Below, piece by piece: positions 8,604 through 17,270 of a DNA stretch of 64,000 nt. Below the pieces are notes generated by a model. That model was not told the DNA's origin. It ran no database searches and saw only the letters and a program-made list of their open reading frames with translations. This DNA is from Pseudonocardia ammonioxydans. Its GTDB lineage: Bacteria; Actinomycetota; Actinomycetes; Mycobacteriales; Pseudonocardiaceae. Numbering within the stretch: the stretch's first letter is position 1; each line of letters begins with the position of its first letter. Location: the NCBI RefSeq assembly GCF_900115005.1, contig NZ_FOUY01000001.1, positions 310,001 through 374,000 of the forward strand. The letters are read 5' to 3'. Position numbers and translations under genes: made by a program.

Positions 8604-9392
8604 ATGGAGGCCGACGGCTGCCTGGTGCTGCGCAACGTCTTCGACGGAGTCGAGGTGGACGGTCTGCGGGCCGGTATCGAGGCGGCGGTCGCGGTCGCCG
8701 CGGCGGCCGAACCCGACCACGAACGGACCTCGGCTGCCGGGAACCGGATCGTCGGCACCGTTGCACTGCGTGGCGGGCCCGGCACGTCGGTGCACTGGGA
8801 GGCCGGTGGCGAGGTGGTGCGCAACCTGCGCCCGGTGGCTCATCTCGACGACCGTCTGGCCGCGTGCGCGACCGATCCGCGGCTGACCGGGCCCGCGGCC
8901 ACCCTGCTCGGCACGGACGGCGTCGCCCTGCTCACGTCCAAGATCAGCTACAAGCGGGCCGGGGTCGGCTCGGGCTACATCTGGCACCAGGACCATTCGT
9001 TCCTGGCAGCGTTCCTCGGTGCGCGGGCGGGCGCCGAGGCGGTCACGGCCATGGTGTTCCTCGACGACGCCGACGCGGGCAACGGCGCGCTCCGGCTGGT
9101 CCCCGGCAGCCACCGCGGCGGTCCCCGCCCGGACGGCGAGGGGCCGAGGGCCGGCGACGCCGCAGCCGTCACCGTGGACGCAGCGCCCGGGGACGTCATT
9201 GTCTTCCCGACGTTGATGCTGCACTCCTCGGGCCCGAACCACTCCGGGCGCGACCGCCGGGCCCTGCTCTACCTGTTTCAGCCGCCGGGCCGTCCGCACC
9301 TGGACGAGACCCCGGTTGCCCGGGCACGACCCGGCCGCCCGCCAGGGTCAGTACCCGGTCGGCCGAGGCCACGGTGGACGGGTCGTGGCTGA
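8604..9392 (+). CDS. Phytanoyl-CoA dioxygenase (PhyH) family oxygenase
   Basis: A 262-residue member of the Fe(II)/2-oxoglutarate PhyH family. The iron-binding triad is visible: His128 and Asp130 in WHQDHSF and His207 in LHSSGPNHS; Arg218/219 in RRALLYLF would hold 2-oxoglutarate. PDSH-like landmarks such as VFLDDADAGNGAL and LVPGSHRGG support the family. Substrate unknown; relatives hydroxylate lipids, amino acids and natural-product scaffolds. The conserved part ends near 9314, after which about 25 Pro/Arg-rich residues run antisense into the ABC ATPase gene 9196-10725, so the C-terminal tail is probably read-through of a lost stop. The start ATG lacks a strong ribosome-binding site. Confidence 0.8.
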   Translation: MEADGCLVLRNVFDGVEVDGLRAGIEAAVAVAAAAEPDHERTSAAGNRIVGTVALRGGPGTSVHWEAGGEVVRNLRPVAHLDDRLAACATDPRLTGPAATLLGTDGVALLTSKISYKRAGVGSGYIWHQDHSFLAAFLGARAGAEAVTAMVFLDDADAGNGALRLVPGSHRGGPRPDGEGPRAGDAAAVTVDAAPGDVIVFPTLMLHSSGPNHSGRDRRALLYLFQPPGRPHLDETPVARARPGRPPGSVPGRPRPRWTGRG

Positions 9393-10725
9393 TCAGGACG
9401 ACGACGAGGCCGTGCTCGTCGCGGCGGCGCGCGAGCTCGGCGAGCAGCAGCGCCCGGTGCCGGTCGTCGAGTGCCGTCGTGGCCTCGTCGGCCACCAGGA
9501 CCGCGGGCCGGGCGAGTAACGCCCTGGCCGTCGAGGCCCGCTGTAGCTGGCCGCCGGACAGGCCGGCCGGTCGCCGCCGGGCGTCCTCGCAGGCGAGGCC
9601 GAGCCGGTCGAGCAGCGCGCTCGCCTCGGTCCGGGCCGCGTCCCGGGGCAGGCCGCGCAGCAGCTCGGCCGGGCGGGCGACCTGGTCGAGCACCGGGCGG
9701 TGGTCGAGGAAGGACGACCGGGAGTCCTGGTGCACGTACTGGACGGCGCGGTGGTTTCCGGCGGCAGCACGGCCGTCGACCCGGACCCGGCCGTCGCTGG
9801 GGGCGAGGCCGGCCAGCGCCCGCCCGAGCGTGGTCTTGCCCGCCCCGGACGGCCCGACAACGGCCAGGCAGCCACCCCGTTCCACGGACAGGTCCACACC
9901 GGACAGCAGGAGCTGTCCGCCCGCGGTGCGCACCGACAGCTCTGTCACCTCGAGCAGCGGTGCACCGGCCGGGCGCCGGACCGGCTCGGGCTCCGGTGAG
10001 GGCGGTCCGAGGAGTTCGCGCGCGGGCCCGCGGCGGACCGGTCGGCCGCCGTCGAGCTCCAGCACGTCGTCGGCGAGCACGCGCGCGGTGTCCAGGTCGT
10101 GGGTGAGCAGTACCAGCGCCGTTCCGGTGCGGGCGAGGGCGCCCAGCCGTTCGACCACCTCGGCGGTGGTCGTCGGGTCCAGCCCGGTGGTGGGTTCGTC
10201 CAGCACGACGACGTCCGGTGCGGTGACGAGCGCCAGCGCCATCCGTTGCTGCTGGCCGCCGGAGAGTTGGTGCGGGAACCTGCGGGTGAGCCCCGGCTCG
10301 GCGCCCAGCCCGGCACGTTCCACCGCCTCGGTGACGGCCGCGGCGCGGGCCGCCCGGTGGCGGCGCCCGCGGCCGTGCACGGTCGCGGCCAGCTCGTCGA
10401 GCACCGGCCCGGTGCGGCGGACCGGGTCGAGCACGACGCCCGGATGCTGAGGCAGGTGGCCCACCCGTCCGGCTCTGGCGCGCCGCAACGCGCGCGTGGG
10501 GAGCCCGATGAGTTCGGTGTCCCGTACCCGCACCGACCCGTCGAGCAGCACCTGCCCGCCGGCCTCGCCGAGCAGGGCCAGGCCCAGGGTGGACTTGCCC
10601 GCACCGGACGGGCCGACCACCGCCAGCACCCGTCCCGCGGGCAGGTCGAGGTCGATCCCGTCGAGCAGGACGGCGCCGTCGGCGGTCCTGGCGCCGAGTC
10701 CGCGCACCGCCATCACCCCGCTCAC
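9196..10725 (-). CDS. Peptide/nickel-type ABC ATPase, two nucleotide-binding domains fused
   Basis: A 509-residue protein with two ABC domains in tandem, equivalent to DppD plus DppF. Domain 1 has Walker A GPSGAGKST near residue 37, signature LSGGQQQR and Walker B VVVLDEPTTGLD. Domain 2 has Walker A GPSGAGKTT near residue 297, signature LSGGQLQR and Walker B VLVADEATTALD, followed by an H-loop ISHDPST. The GTG at 10723-10725 overlaps the permease stop (GTGA). The conserved end is RVLTLAGGRVV near 9325; the last 42 residues are low-complexity and overlap the convergent dioxygenase gene. It energises permeases 10722-12490. Confidence 0.9.
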   Translation of the reverse strand: MSGVMAVRGLGARTADGAVLLDGIDLDLPAGRVLAVVGPSGAGKSTLGLALLGEAGGQVLLDGSVRVRDTELIGLPTRALRRARAGRVGHLPQHPGVVLDPVRRTGPVLDELAATVHGRGRRHRAARAAAVTEAVERAGLGAEPGLTRRFPHQLSGGQQQRMALALVTAPDVVVLDEPTTGLDPTTTAEVVERLGALARTGTALVLLTHDLDTARVLADDVLELDGGRPVRRGPARELLGPPSPEPEPVRRPAGAPLLEVTELSVRTAGGQLLLSGVDLSVERGGCLAVVGPSGAGKTTLGRALAGLAPSDGRVRVDGRAAAGNHRAVQYVHQDSRSSFLDHRPVLDQVARPAELLRGLPRDAARTEASALLDRLGLACEDARRRPAGLSGGQLQRASTARALLARPAVLVADEATTALDDRHRALLLAELARRRDEHGLVVVLISHDPSTVASADRVLTLAGGRVVPGQPGSRPGADGPAAETGRAGPGGRARSGSGPRSAASTSGRQ

Positions 10726-11516
10726 GACACGGCCCCCGTCCGGTCCGCGACCCGGTCGACCAGCAGGTTCACCCCGGCGGCCAGGGCGACCAGGAGTGCC
10801 GCCGGAACCAGCAGCGCGGCCGGGGCGAGGAACAACGACGCCGAGTTCTGCTCGATCACCACGGCCCAGTCCACCGTGTCCGGTGGCAGCCCCACACCGA
10901 GGAAGCTCGCGCTCGCCAGCAGCCCGAGCACCATGACCGCGCGGGTACCCGCGTCCACCAGGACCGGGCCCGTGACGAACCGGCCGGTCTCGACCAGGTG
11001 GATCCGCCACCACGGCTCGCCGCTCTGCGCCATCGTCTCCAGCGCGACCCGCCGCGACGGCGCCCCGGCCGCGCTACGGACCAGCCGCACGATCGCGGGC
11101 AGCTGCAGCAGCGCGGTCGCCGCGAGCAGCCAGCCCACGCCGCGGCGTCCGGTCCCTGCCAGCACCAGCAGAACCACCAGCGACGGCAGGACCAGCAGCA
11201 CGTCGAGCACCCGCTGGGTGAGCGTCGCCGCCCAGCGTCGCCGGGTCGCGGCGAGGACCAGGCCGAGCGGCATGGCGACCAGGTAGGACAGCAGCAGGGC
11301 CCCGATGGTCAGTCCGACGACGGTGGTCCCACCGGTCAGTGCCAGGACGAGCACGTCCCTGCCGAGCGCGTCGGTGCCCAGCAGATGGTCGGGCCCCGGC
11401 GGCGCCAGCGCCGGGGCGGCCTCGCCGACGGACAGCAGCGGCGTGAGCAGCGGGCCGAGCACGGCGCAGGCCAGCGGCACACCGGCCAGCGCGGTCCCGA
11501 GGGCCCCGGTCCTCAC
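10722..11516 (-). CDS. Peptide/nickel-type ABC permease, DppC family
   Basis: A 264-residue permease with the DppC signature HLLGTDALGRDVLVLAL near residue 45 and about six membrane helices. The family's C-terminal SFLGxG motif appears as ASFLGVGLPPDTVDWAV. It is somewhat shorter than usual DppC proteins (near 290) because the N-terminal cytoplasmic leader is brief. It overlaps the DppB gene 11513-12490 and the fused ATPase 9196-10725 by 4 bp each. Confidence 0.87.
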   Translation of the reverse strand: MRTGALGTALAGVPLACAVLGPLLTPLLSVGEAAPALAPPGPDHLLGTDALGRDVLVLALTGGTTVVGLTIGALLLSYLVAMPLGLVLAATRRRWAATLTQRVLDVLLVLPSLVVLLVLAGTGRRGVGWLLAATALLQLPAIVRLVRSAAGAPSRRVALETMAQSGEPWWRIHLVETGRFVTGPVLVDAGTRAVMVLGLLASASFLGVGLPPDTVDWAVVIEQNSASLFLAPAALLVPAALLVALAAGVNLLVDRVADRTGAVS

Positions 11517-12490
11517 GGCGACTCATCCCGGACCGGCGTGAGCCGGGCGGTGAGCAGGTCCACCAGCAGGTTCAGCCCGATCGTGACGACGGCGGCGAGC
11601 ACCGCGTACCCCTGCACCAGCGGCAGGTCCCGGTTCTGCACCGCCTCGACCACCCCGGCCCCGATCCCGGGCAGCGCGAACAGCGACTCCACCACCACGA
11701 CCCCGCCGAGCGTCCCCTCGACGATCCGGGCCAGCTGCTGCAGCGACGGTGTCACGCCGCCGGGCAGCACGTGCCGCCACACCACGACCCGCTCCGGGAG
11801 GCCGAGCCGGCGCAGGTGGGTGACGTGCGGGGACCGGTCGGTCTGCAGCACGCCCTGGCGGACCTGGCGGGACAGCCAGCCCAGTTGGGAGGCGACGAGC
11901 ACGACGACCGGCAGCACCAGCACCGCCGGGGTGAGCAGGGCCCCGCCGCCCGCCGTGGCCGGGAGCCACCCGAGCTGCAACGAGAACAGCGCGACCAGCA
12001 GCAGGCCGACGGCGAACTGCGGTGCCGCCTGCAACGCCGACACCGTCGTCGTCGACACCCGGTCGGCGCCGCTGCCCGGGCGACGGCCCGCGAGCACCCC
12101 GACCACCACCGCGAGCGGGATCGTGACCAGCAACGACGATCCGGTGAGCAGCAGCGTCGAGCCGAACCGGTCGGCGATCTCGTCGAGAACCGGGCGGCCG
12201 GTCACCAGCGACTCGGCGAGGTCACCGCTCAGCGCGCCGCCCGCCCAGTCGACGAATCGCTCGACGGCGGGCCGGTCCGTGCCGAGCTGCACCGACAGCT
12301 CCCGCACCTGCTCGTCGGTCGCGTCCGGCCCCAGCACGATCTCCGCGGTCTCGCCGGGGAGCGACGTCGTCAGCACGAAGATCATCACCGTGGCGGCGGC
12401 CAGCTGGGCCGCGGCGACCGCGACCCGTACGGCGAACGACCGTCGCCTGCGCAGGACGGGAGTCCGCGCCGCTGCCGGCGGTGCGCTCAC
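11513..12490 (-). CDS. Peptide/nickel-type ABC permease, DppB family
   Basis: A 325-residue DppB-type permease. It begins with an Arg-rich leader, then a membrane helix at about residues 24-44, the ELSVQLGTDRPAVERF segment, GDLAESLVTGRPV, and the C-terminal VVVVESLFALPGIGAGVVEAV. The frame is open further upstream, but the GTG at 12488-12490 overlaps the stop of the binding-protein gene as GTGA, and the extra ten residues of the longer reading have no support. Confidence 0.88.
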   Translation of the reverse strand: MSAPPAAARTPVLRRRRSFAVRVAVAAAQLAAATVMIFVLTTSLPGETAEIVLGPDATDEQVRELSVQLGTDRPAVERFVDWAGGALSGDLAESLVTGRPVLDEIADRFGSTLLLTGSSLLVTIPLAVVVGVLAGRRPGSGADRVSTTTVSALQAAPQFAVGLLLVALFSLQLGWLPATAGGGALLTPAVLVLPVVVLVASQLGWLSRQVRQGVLQTDRSPHVTHLRRLGLPERVVVWRHVLPGGVTPSLQQLARIVEGTLGGVVVVESLFALPGIGAGVVEAVQNRDLPLVQGYAVLAAVVTIGLNLLVDLLTARLTPVRDESP

Positions 12491-14004
12491 CCGACGACAG
12501 CCTTGTCGAACCGTCCCCACAGGTGACTGTTCGGGCGGGCGGCCTCGATGCCGGTGAGGCCGGCGGCCACGCCGACGTTCCAGTCACTGGTGGCCCACAC
12601 CAGGGCGCCGGAGTCCGCGCGCAGCATCGTCTGGATGCGCTCGAGGTTCGCCGCCCGGGCCGGCTCGTCCGGGTGCACCACGGCCTCGGCGTAGAGCCGG
12701 TCGATCTCGGGGCTGCGGTAGCCGGTGTAGTTGCTGTTGTCCGCCGAGGACAGCCTGCGGCGTCCGATGTAGTCCGGGATCGGCAGCGTGCCGGTGCGGG
12801 TGAAGGAGGCGACCCCGGACTCGCGCACGGTGGTGAAGTAGGTGGCGGAGTCGAGCATCCGCGGGGTGGCCCGCAGGCCGATCTCGGCCAGCTGCTCGGC
12901 GACCAGGTTCGCCGCGGGTGCGAAGTTGGGGTCGCTGCCCGATGTCTGCAGCTCGACCGCGGTGTTCTCGGCCCCGGCGTCGCGGACCAGCTCGCGGGCC
13001 CGCTCGACGTCGCGGGTCGCCTGCGGTACGTCGGCCGGGTAGTACTGCAGGTCCGCCCCGCCGAACATGTCGTTGCCCACCTGCCCGGTGCCCAGCAGCA
13101 CGATCCGGACCAGCGCCTCGCGGTCGATGCCGAGCCGGACGGCCTCGCGCAGCCGCGGGTCGGCGAACGGCGGCCGGTCGATGCGCAGGTTGAGGAACTG
13201 GGTGGTCGACTGCGGGGCCCGCAGCAGCGCCGCCCGATCGCCCTGCTCCTCGATCTGGCGGGCGCTCGCCGGGCGCAGGTCGTGGGCGTAGGCGACCTGA
13301 CCGGACAGCAGTGCGCCGAGCCGGGCCTGTTCGTCGTCGATCGGGACGAACTCCAACTCCGGCGACGGCGGCGGGCCGTCCCAGTAGGCGTCGTTGCGGG
13401 CGTAGCGGGCGGACCCGCCGGGGGCGAAGGAGACGAACCGGAACGGCCCCGTCCCGACCGGTGCGTCGAAGGTGGTGGTGCCCGCCGGGACGATCTCGGT
13501 ACCGGGGGCGCCCAGCCACAGCGGGAACGTGAAGTCCGGCGCGCCGAGCACGATCTCCACGTCGCGGGGCCCTGCGGCGCGGCCGGCCGTGTGGTCGACA
13601 CCGGAGAACAGTGCCGCGGCCGAGCCGGTGGTGGCCGGATCGGCGATCCGGCGGAACGTGTACAGGACGTCGTCGGGGGTGAGCGGACGCCCGTCGTGCC
13701 AGGTGGCCTCGCGCAGCCGGATCCGCCAGCGCGCACCGGTCGCGTCCGGCTCGACCGACTCGGCCAGCCGGGGCTCCGCCGTCATGTCCTGCGACCAGCC
13801 GGTGAGCGTGTCGAAACAGGCCTTCGCGCGGGCCTGGTCCACGAACTGCGGCACCACGTGCGGGTCCAGCGACTCGCGCGAGCCACCACCGGGGAACGCT
13901 GCCCGCAGCGGCCCGCCCGAGCCGCCGGGCCCGCCGCCGCAGGCGGCCAGCGCGGGGATCGCGGCGAGTGCGGTGCCGAGCACCGCACGGCGGGTCATCT
14001 GCAT
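12487..14004 (-). CDS. Substrate-binding lipoprotein, SBP family 5 (peptide/nickel type)
   Basis: A 505-residue binding protein with signal MQMTRRAVLGTALAAIPALAAC at its start: a weak twin-arginine-like n-region and a lipobox ALAAC with Cys22. The mature part has SBP_bac_5 hallmarks: WRIRLREATWHDGRPLTPDD (key part WHDGRPLTPDDV, typical of NikA/DppA-like proteins), the mid-protein FLNLRIDRPPFADPRLREAV region and a late IDRLYAEAVVHPDE helix. It lies 10 bp after the MFS gene and starts the importer 14004 to 9196. The ligand is unknown. Confidence 0.88.
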   Translation of the reverse strand: MQMTRRAVLGTALAAIPALAACGGGPGGSGGPLRAAFPGGGSRESLDPHVVPQFVDQARAKACFDTLTGWSQDMTAEPRLAESVEPDATGARWRIRLREATWHDGRPLTPDDVLYTFRRIADPATTGSAAALFSGVDHTAGRAAGPRDVEIVLGAPDFTFPLWLGAPGTEIVPAGTTTFDAPVGTGPFRFVSFAPGGSARYARNDAYWDGPPPSPELEFVPIDDEQARLGALLSGQVAYAHDLRPASARQIEEQGDRAALLRAPQSTTQFLNLRIDRPPFADPRLREAVRLGIDREALVRIVLLGTGQVGNDMFGGADLQYYPADVPQATRDVERARELVRDAGAENTAVELQTSGSDPNFAPAANLVAEQLAEIGLRATPRMLDSATYFTTVRESGVASFTRTGTLPIPDYIGRRRLSSADNSNYTGYRSPEIDRLYAEAVVHPDEPARAANLERIQTMLRADSGALVWATSDWNVGVAAGLTGIEAARPNSHLWGRFDKAVVG

Positions 14005-14014
14005 GGTGGGTTCC

Positions 14015-15265
14015 TCACGGGGCGTGGGCGGGACGGGGTTCGAGTCGCCCGGTACGTTGCATCCAGCCGACGACGGCGGCGCCCGCGAGCCCGATGGCGA
14101 GCAGCACCGCGAACGGCACCCAGCGCCCGGGCCCGTCCGGGAAACGGTCGAGCAGGTCGCCGACCGCGGTGTGGGTGATCGCGACGACGACGGCCGAGAC
14201 CAGGTAGAAGTACCCGTAGTAGGTCCCGACGAGCTGCTCGCTCCCGACCCGGGGCAGCAGGGCCAGCGAGAACGGGTTGGTCATCGCCTGCCCGACGGTG
14301 AACACGGCCGTCCCGACCAGCACCGGTGCGACGGTGAGCAGGCCCGCGGGCGTCCACTCGCCCGCCGGAGCGGTGGCGAGGAACGGTGCAGACAGCCCGA
14401 TCGGGACGAAGCCGGCCCCCATCAGCGCCAGGCCGGCCGCCATCGACCGGCCGTCGGTCCACCGGGCGCGGCACCACTCGGTGATCCGGACCTGCCCGGC
14501 GATCCCGATCAGCGTCGAGATGACGAACACCGCGCTGACCGCGCCGGCGACCCCGGACACGCGTTGTGCCTCCACCGGGAAGGCCAGGTAGAGCTGGTTG
14601 AACAGGGCGAAGTAGCCGGCGCCGCCGAGCGCGAACAGCAGGAAGCGACGATTCCCCGCGACCTCGCCCCAGCTGCCCAGCACGCCGCGGTCCTGCGGGA
14701 TGACCGGCCGGCCGGGCAGCGCGAACAACTGCGCCACGGTCAGCACCGTGAAGACCGCGCACGCGACGCCCGCGACGAGGCGGAAGTCCACGGCCAGGAG
14801 CGCCGCGCCGAGCAGTGGCCCGGTCAGCGTGCCGACGTGGCCGAACACGTTGAACACGGAGAAGACCTCGGCCCGACGGTCACCGGCCTCGTGCATCAGG
14901 TATGCGCGCACCGCCGGGTTGAAGAACGCGCCCGCGAGCCCGGTCAGGGCCGCTGCGGCGATCAGCCCCGGCAGCTCGTCGACCACCACGAACAGTCCGA
15001 ACGCGACGATCCGCAGCGCGCAACCGAGCAGGATCATCGGACGGCAGCCGAGGCGGTCCGCCGCGGAGCCCCCGACCAGGAACAGGCCCTGCTGGGACAG
15101 CACGCGCAGGGCCAGGACCAGGCCGATCGTCGCCGCCGCGAAGCCCAGGTCCGCCATGTGCACGGCGAGGAACGGGAGGACGAGGTAGAAGCCCAGGTTG
15201 ATGCCGAGCTGGTTCACGACCAGCATCCGGCTGGGCGCGGTCAGTCCGCGGAAGGCGCGCAGCAC
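14015..15265 (-). CDS. MFS transporter, probable efflux pump linked to the importer
   Basis: A major-facilitator protein of about 416 residues with twelve predicted membrane helices. The A-motif-like loop is GGSAADRLGCRPMILLG; the N-half also has GINLGFYLVLPFLAVHM, typical of drug/siderophore-type exporters. I placed the start at the GTG 15263-15265 because GGGAGGG sits 6 bases before it; a GTG at 15289 extends it by eight residues. It heads an operon with an SBP5/DppBC/fused-ATPase importer. An exporter plus an oligopeptide-type importer is the layout known from staphylopine-like metallophore loci, so export of a metallophore is a fair but unproven guess. Confidence 0.8.
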   Translation of the reverse strand: MLRAFRGLTAPSRMLVVNQLGINLGFYLVLPFLAVHMADLGFAAATIGLVLALRVLSQQGLFLVGGSAADRLGCRPMILLGCALRIVAFGLFVVVDELPGLIAAAALTGLAGAFFNPAVRAYLMHEAGDRRAEVFSVFNVFGHVGTLTGPLLGAALLAVDFRLVAGVACAVFTVLTVAQLFALPGRPVIPQDRGVLGSWGEVAGNRRFLLFALGGAGYFALFNQLYLAFPVEAQRVSGVAGAVSAVFVISTLIGIAGQVRITEWCRARWTDGRSMAAGLALMGAGFVPIGLSAPFLATAPAGEWTPAGLLTVAPVLVGTAVFTVGQAMTNPFSLALLPRVGSEQLVGTYYGYFYLVSAVVVAITHTAVGDLLDRFPDGPGRWVPFAVLLAIGLAGAAVVGWMQRTGRLEPRPAHAP

Positions 15266-15367
15266 CCGTTGCCCTCCCGAGTCGTCCACCTGAACGGGAC
15301 CACAGGCGACACCTCATTTCAAGAGCATCCACGCGGCTCCTGCCCATGAGTTGCAGGAGACTCGGGA

Positions 15368-15540
15368 TCAGCGTGGGCCGTAGTCCGGTGTGCGCTCCTC
15401 CAGGAACGCGGCCATCCCCTCCGCCTGGTCCGGCGTGGCGAACAGTGCCTGGAACGCGTGCCGTTCGAAGCGCACCCCCTCACCGAGGGTCGCCCCGAAC
15501 GCGACGTCGACAGCCTCCTTCGCCGCCGCGACCGCGGTCC
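15368..15540 (-). pseudogene. Enoyl-CoA hydratase remnant (C-terminal end only)
   Basis: The last 55 or so codons read as the C-terminus of a crotonase-family enoyl-CoA hydratase: an AVAAAKEAVDVAFGATLGEG helix, then VRFERHAFQALFATPDQAEGMAAFLEERTPDYG, which is the hallmark FxxLFxTxDQxEGMxAFxEKR end. The other 200 residues, including the oxyanion-hole and catalytic region, are missing; upstream sequence becomes Gly-rich without homology. It fills the 363-bp gap between cbtA and the MFS gene. No insertion sequence is visible at the breakpoint. Confidence 0.7.
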
Positions 15541-15628
15541 GCGGTAGGCCGACGATCGCGGTGGGGCCCCCTCCCCCTCGGTCGGGCCCGTTGCCGGAGG
15601 CCAGGATCATTCCCGCGAGGACCGCAAC

Positions 15629-16369
15629 TCAGCCGACGGCCGCGCGGTCGGCCGCACCGGACGGCGCGCTCGACCGGCTGCCGACCAGCGTGCCGAACAC
15701 CGCGGCCAGCACACCCCAGAGGACCGCGTGCGCACCGAGCGCAGCGATCCGGAAGTCGTAGAGCACCGCGGCCGGGAACTCGGCGGGGGTCTCGGCGACG
15801 GCCGGCAGCAGCGACCCGACGACCAGCACCACGACGAGGTAGCCGACGGTCGCGGCGAGCACGGCGTTCCACCAGCCCGTCCGCCCGGCCAGCCGCCGGG
15901 CGAGCACGACCGCCGCCACCGCGAGCGCCACGGAGATCAGCACGAACAGCAGGTAGAGTCCCGTCCGGCTGCCGATGGTGTCGTCCTCGGTGGACGCCGG
16001 CGGGTTCGCCGGGTACTTGACCAGCGGCACCAGGATCGCGGCGACGAACCCGAGCAGCGTGACCACGACCGCGGTCCCGCGTGCGCCCAGCGGCCCGAGC
16101 CGGCCGCGCGCGACCGCGTAGGCCAGCGCGACGAACCCGCCGACGGCGATGCCGTAGACGACGTAGGCGACCCCGAGCCCGAGCGAGGCCTGCACCCCGC
16201 GACTCACCAGCTCCCCGTGGTCGTGCTCGCCGGCCGCGTGCGCCATCGCCTCCTCGAACGCGATCCCGCCGTCGAGGGCGGGCTCGCCGAACACCCGGGC
16301 GAACACGAAGGCGACCAACCCGGCCACCAGGCCCGCGAGCATCCCGCGGACCAGCAACGTCCTCATCAT
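15629..16369 (-). CDS. cbtA: CbtA family cobalt transporter subunit
   Basis: A 246-residue integral membrane protein with five or six helices. It matches the CbtA family by its N-terminus RTLLVRGMLAGLVAGLVAF, the HAAGEHDHGELVSRGVQAS loop with candidate metal-binding histidines, and the VPLVKYPANPPAS motif between helices. CbtA works with the small CbtB protein encoded 19 bp upstream; the pair is known from comparative genomics as a cobalt importer of B12-linked loci. The start is the first ATG of an ATG-ATG pair, with GGGGAA before it. A cobalamin riboswitch, usual for such pairs, is not seen upstream. Confidence 0.85.
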   Translation of the reverse strand: MMRTLLVRGMLAGLVAGLVAFVFARVFGEPALDGGIAFEEAMAHAAGEHDHGELVSRGVQASLGLGVAYVVYGIAVGGFVALAYAVARGRLGPLGARGTAVVVTLLGFVAAILVPLVKYPANPPASTEDDTIGSRTGLYLLFVLISVALAVAAVVLARRLAGRTGWWNAVLAATVGYLVVVLVVGSLLPAVAETPAEFPAAVLYDFRIAALGAHAVLWGVLAAVFGTLVGSRSSAPSGAADRAAVG

Positions 16370-16388
16370 CGTGACGTTCCCCGCGTTC

Positions 16389-16601
16389 TCAGTGGCAGGG
16401 GAAGCCGAGCAGGTGCCGGCCGTCGTGCACGAACTCGTGGATCGCCTCACCGGGCACGAGCGTGGTCACGCCCTGGTCGAAGCCGACGAGGTAGAGCAGC
16501 ACGAGCGCGACCACCCCGGCGAACAGCGCCCACGGCGCGATCTCCCGCAGCGGGATCGGGGCGGGGACGGCGCCGGGTGCGGGAACGGCGGCCTGAGTCA
16601 T
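16389..16601 (-). CDS. cbtB: CbtB family cobalt transporter subunit
   Basis: A 70-residue protein with one membrane helix (about residues 22-42) and the diagnostic His-rich CbtB tail HEFVHDGRHLLGFPCH, which should bind the metal. The ATG at 16599-16601 has GGAG 8 bases upstream; a longer reading from 16664 would run through the ribosome-binding site. It is followed by cbtA at 19 bp. The gap to the divergent gene at 16681 is 79 bp. Confidence 0.88.
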   Translation of the reverse strand: MTQAAVPAPGAVPAPIPLREIAPWALFAGVVALVLLYLVGFDQGVTTLVPGEAIHEFVHDGRHLLGFPCH

Positions 16602-16680
16602 GATCAGCTCCTCACGGCACGATACGCACACCTGAACAGATGCGCGGAGGAATGCTGCGCCCACCCCGGGAGGGAGTCAA

Positions 16681-17256
16681 GTGAGCAGGGTCTCCACCCG
16701 CGTCACGCTCGTGGTGCACGCCGAGACCGCCGCGACGCGATCGGCCGCGTTTCCCGTGGACGAACCGCCCACACGGCGCGGAACCGCCGCCGCGGCAGCC
16801 GCCCGCGACCACGTCCCCCGCGCCGGAGAACTCCGTCACGCCCCGGACCGGGCCTGCGCCGGGACCTGCGCGGCGCTCGGCCTCGACACGGTGCCGGACC
16901 CCGCCCTGCGGGGCTGGGACGCCGGCCGCTGGGCCGGACGCGACCTGGACGCGGTCGCCGCGGCGGAACCCGGCGCGCTGCGTGCCTGGCTCGACGACCC
17001 GGCGGCCGCGCCGCACGGCGGGGAGTCGCTGCAGGAGCTGATCCGGCGGACGGCGACATGGCTCTCCGCTCGGCCGGGTGGGCACACGCTGGCCGTCTGC
17101 GGGCCGGTCGTGGCCCGGGCCGCCGTCGTGCACGTCATCGGGGCTCCGCCGTCCGGGTTCTGGCGCGTCGACGCCGGCCCGCTGACCGTCACCGACCTGC
17201 GCGGCGGCCCGGACCGCTGGACGGTGCGGGCGGCGAGCCGCCCCCTGTCACCGTGA
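16681..17256 (+). CDS. Histidine-phosphatase-like protein with degenerate active site
   Basis: A 191-residue protein of the phosphoglycerate-mutase/CobC-like fold. The phospho-His motif RHGE is changed to VHAE (TLVVHAET, near residue 14), and the second catalytic histidine region, normally SHGG, reads CGPV (LAVCGPVVARAAV). The ALRGWDAGRWAGRDLD and GGESLQEL segments fit the family. Loss of the Arg and the second His suggests little or no phosphatase activity. Its place next to cbtAB recalls alpha-ribazole phosphatase genes in B12 loci. Start GTG with GGGAGG 6 bases before it. Confidence 0.7.
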   Translation: MSRVSTRVTLVVHAETAATRSAAFPVDEPPTRRGTAAAAAARDHVPRAGELRHAPDRACAGTCAALGLDTVPDPALRGWDAGRWAGRDLDAVAAAEPGALRAWLDDPAAAPHGGESLQELIRRTATWLSARPGGHTLAVCGPVVARAAVVHVIGAPPSGFWRVDAGPLTVTDLRGGPDRWTVRAASRPLSP

Positions 17257-17270
17257 GCGGGCGGCCGTGT

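Noticed and set aside
16602..16680. A cobalamin riboswitch before cbtB
   Set aside because: The gap is 79 bp, too short for the aptamer, and lacks the B12 box.
16681..17256. Annotation as functional alpha-ribazole phosphatase CobC
   Set aside because: Two catalytic positions are substituted (VHAE, CGPV), so only fold-level assignment is safe.
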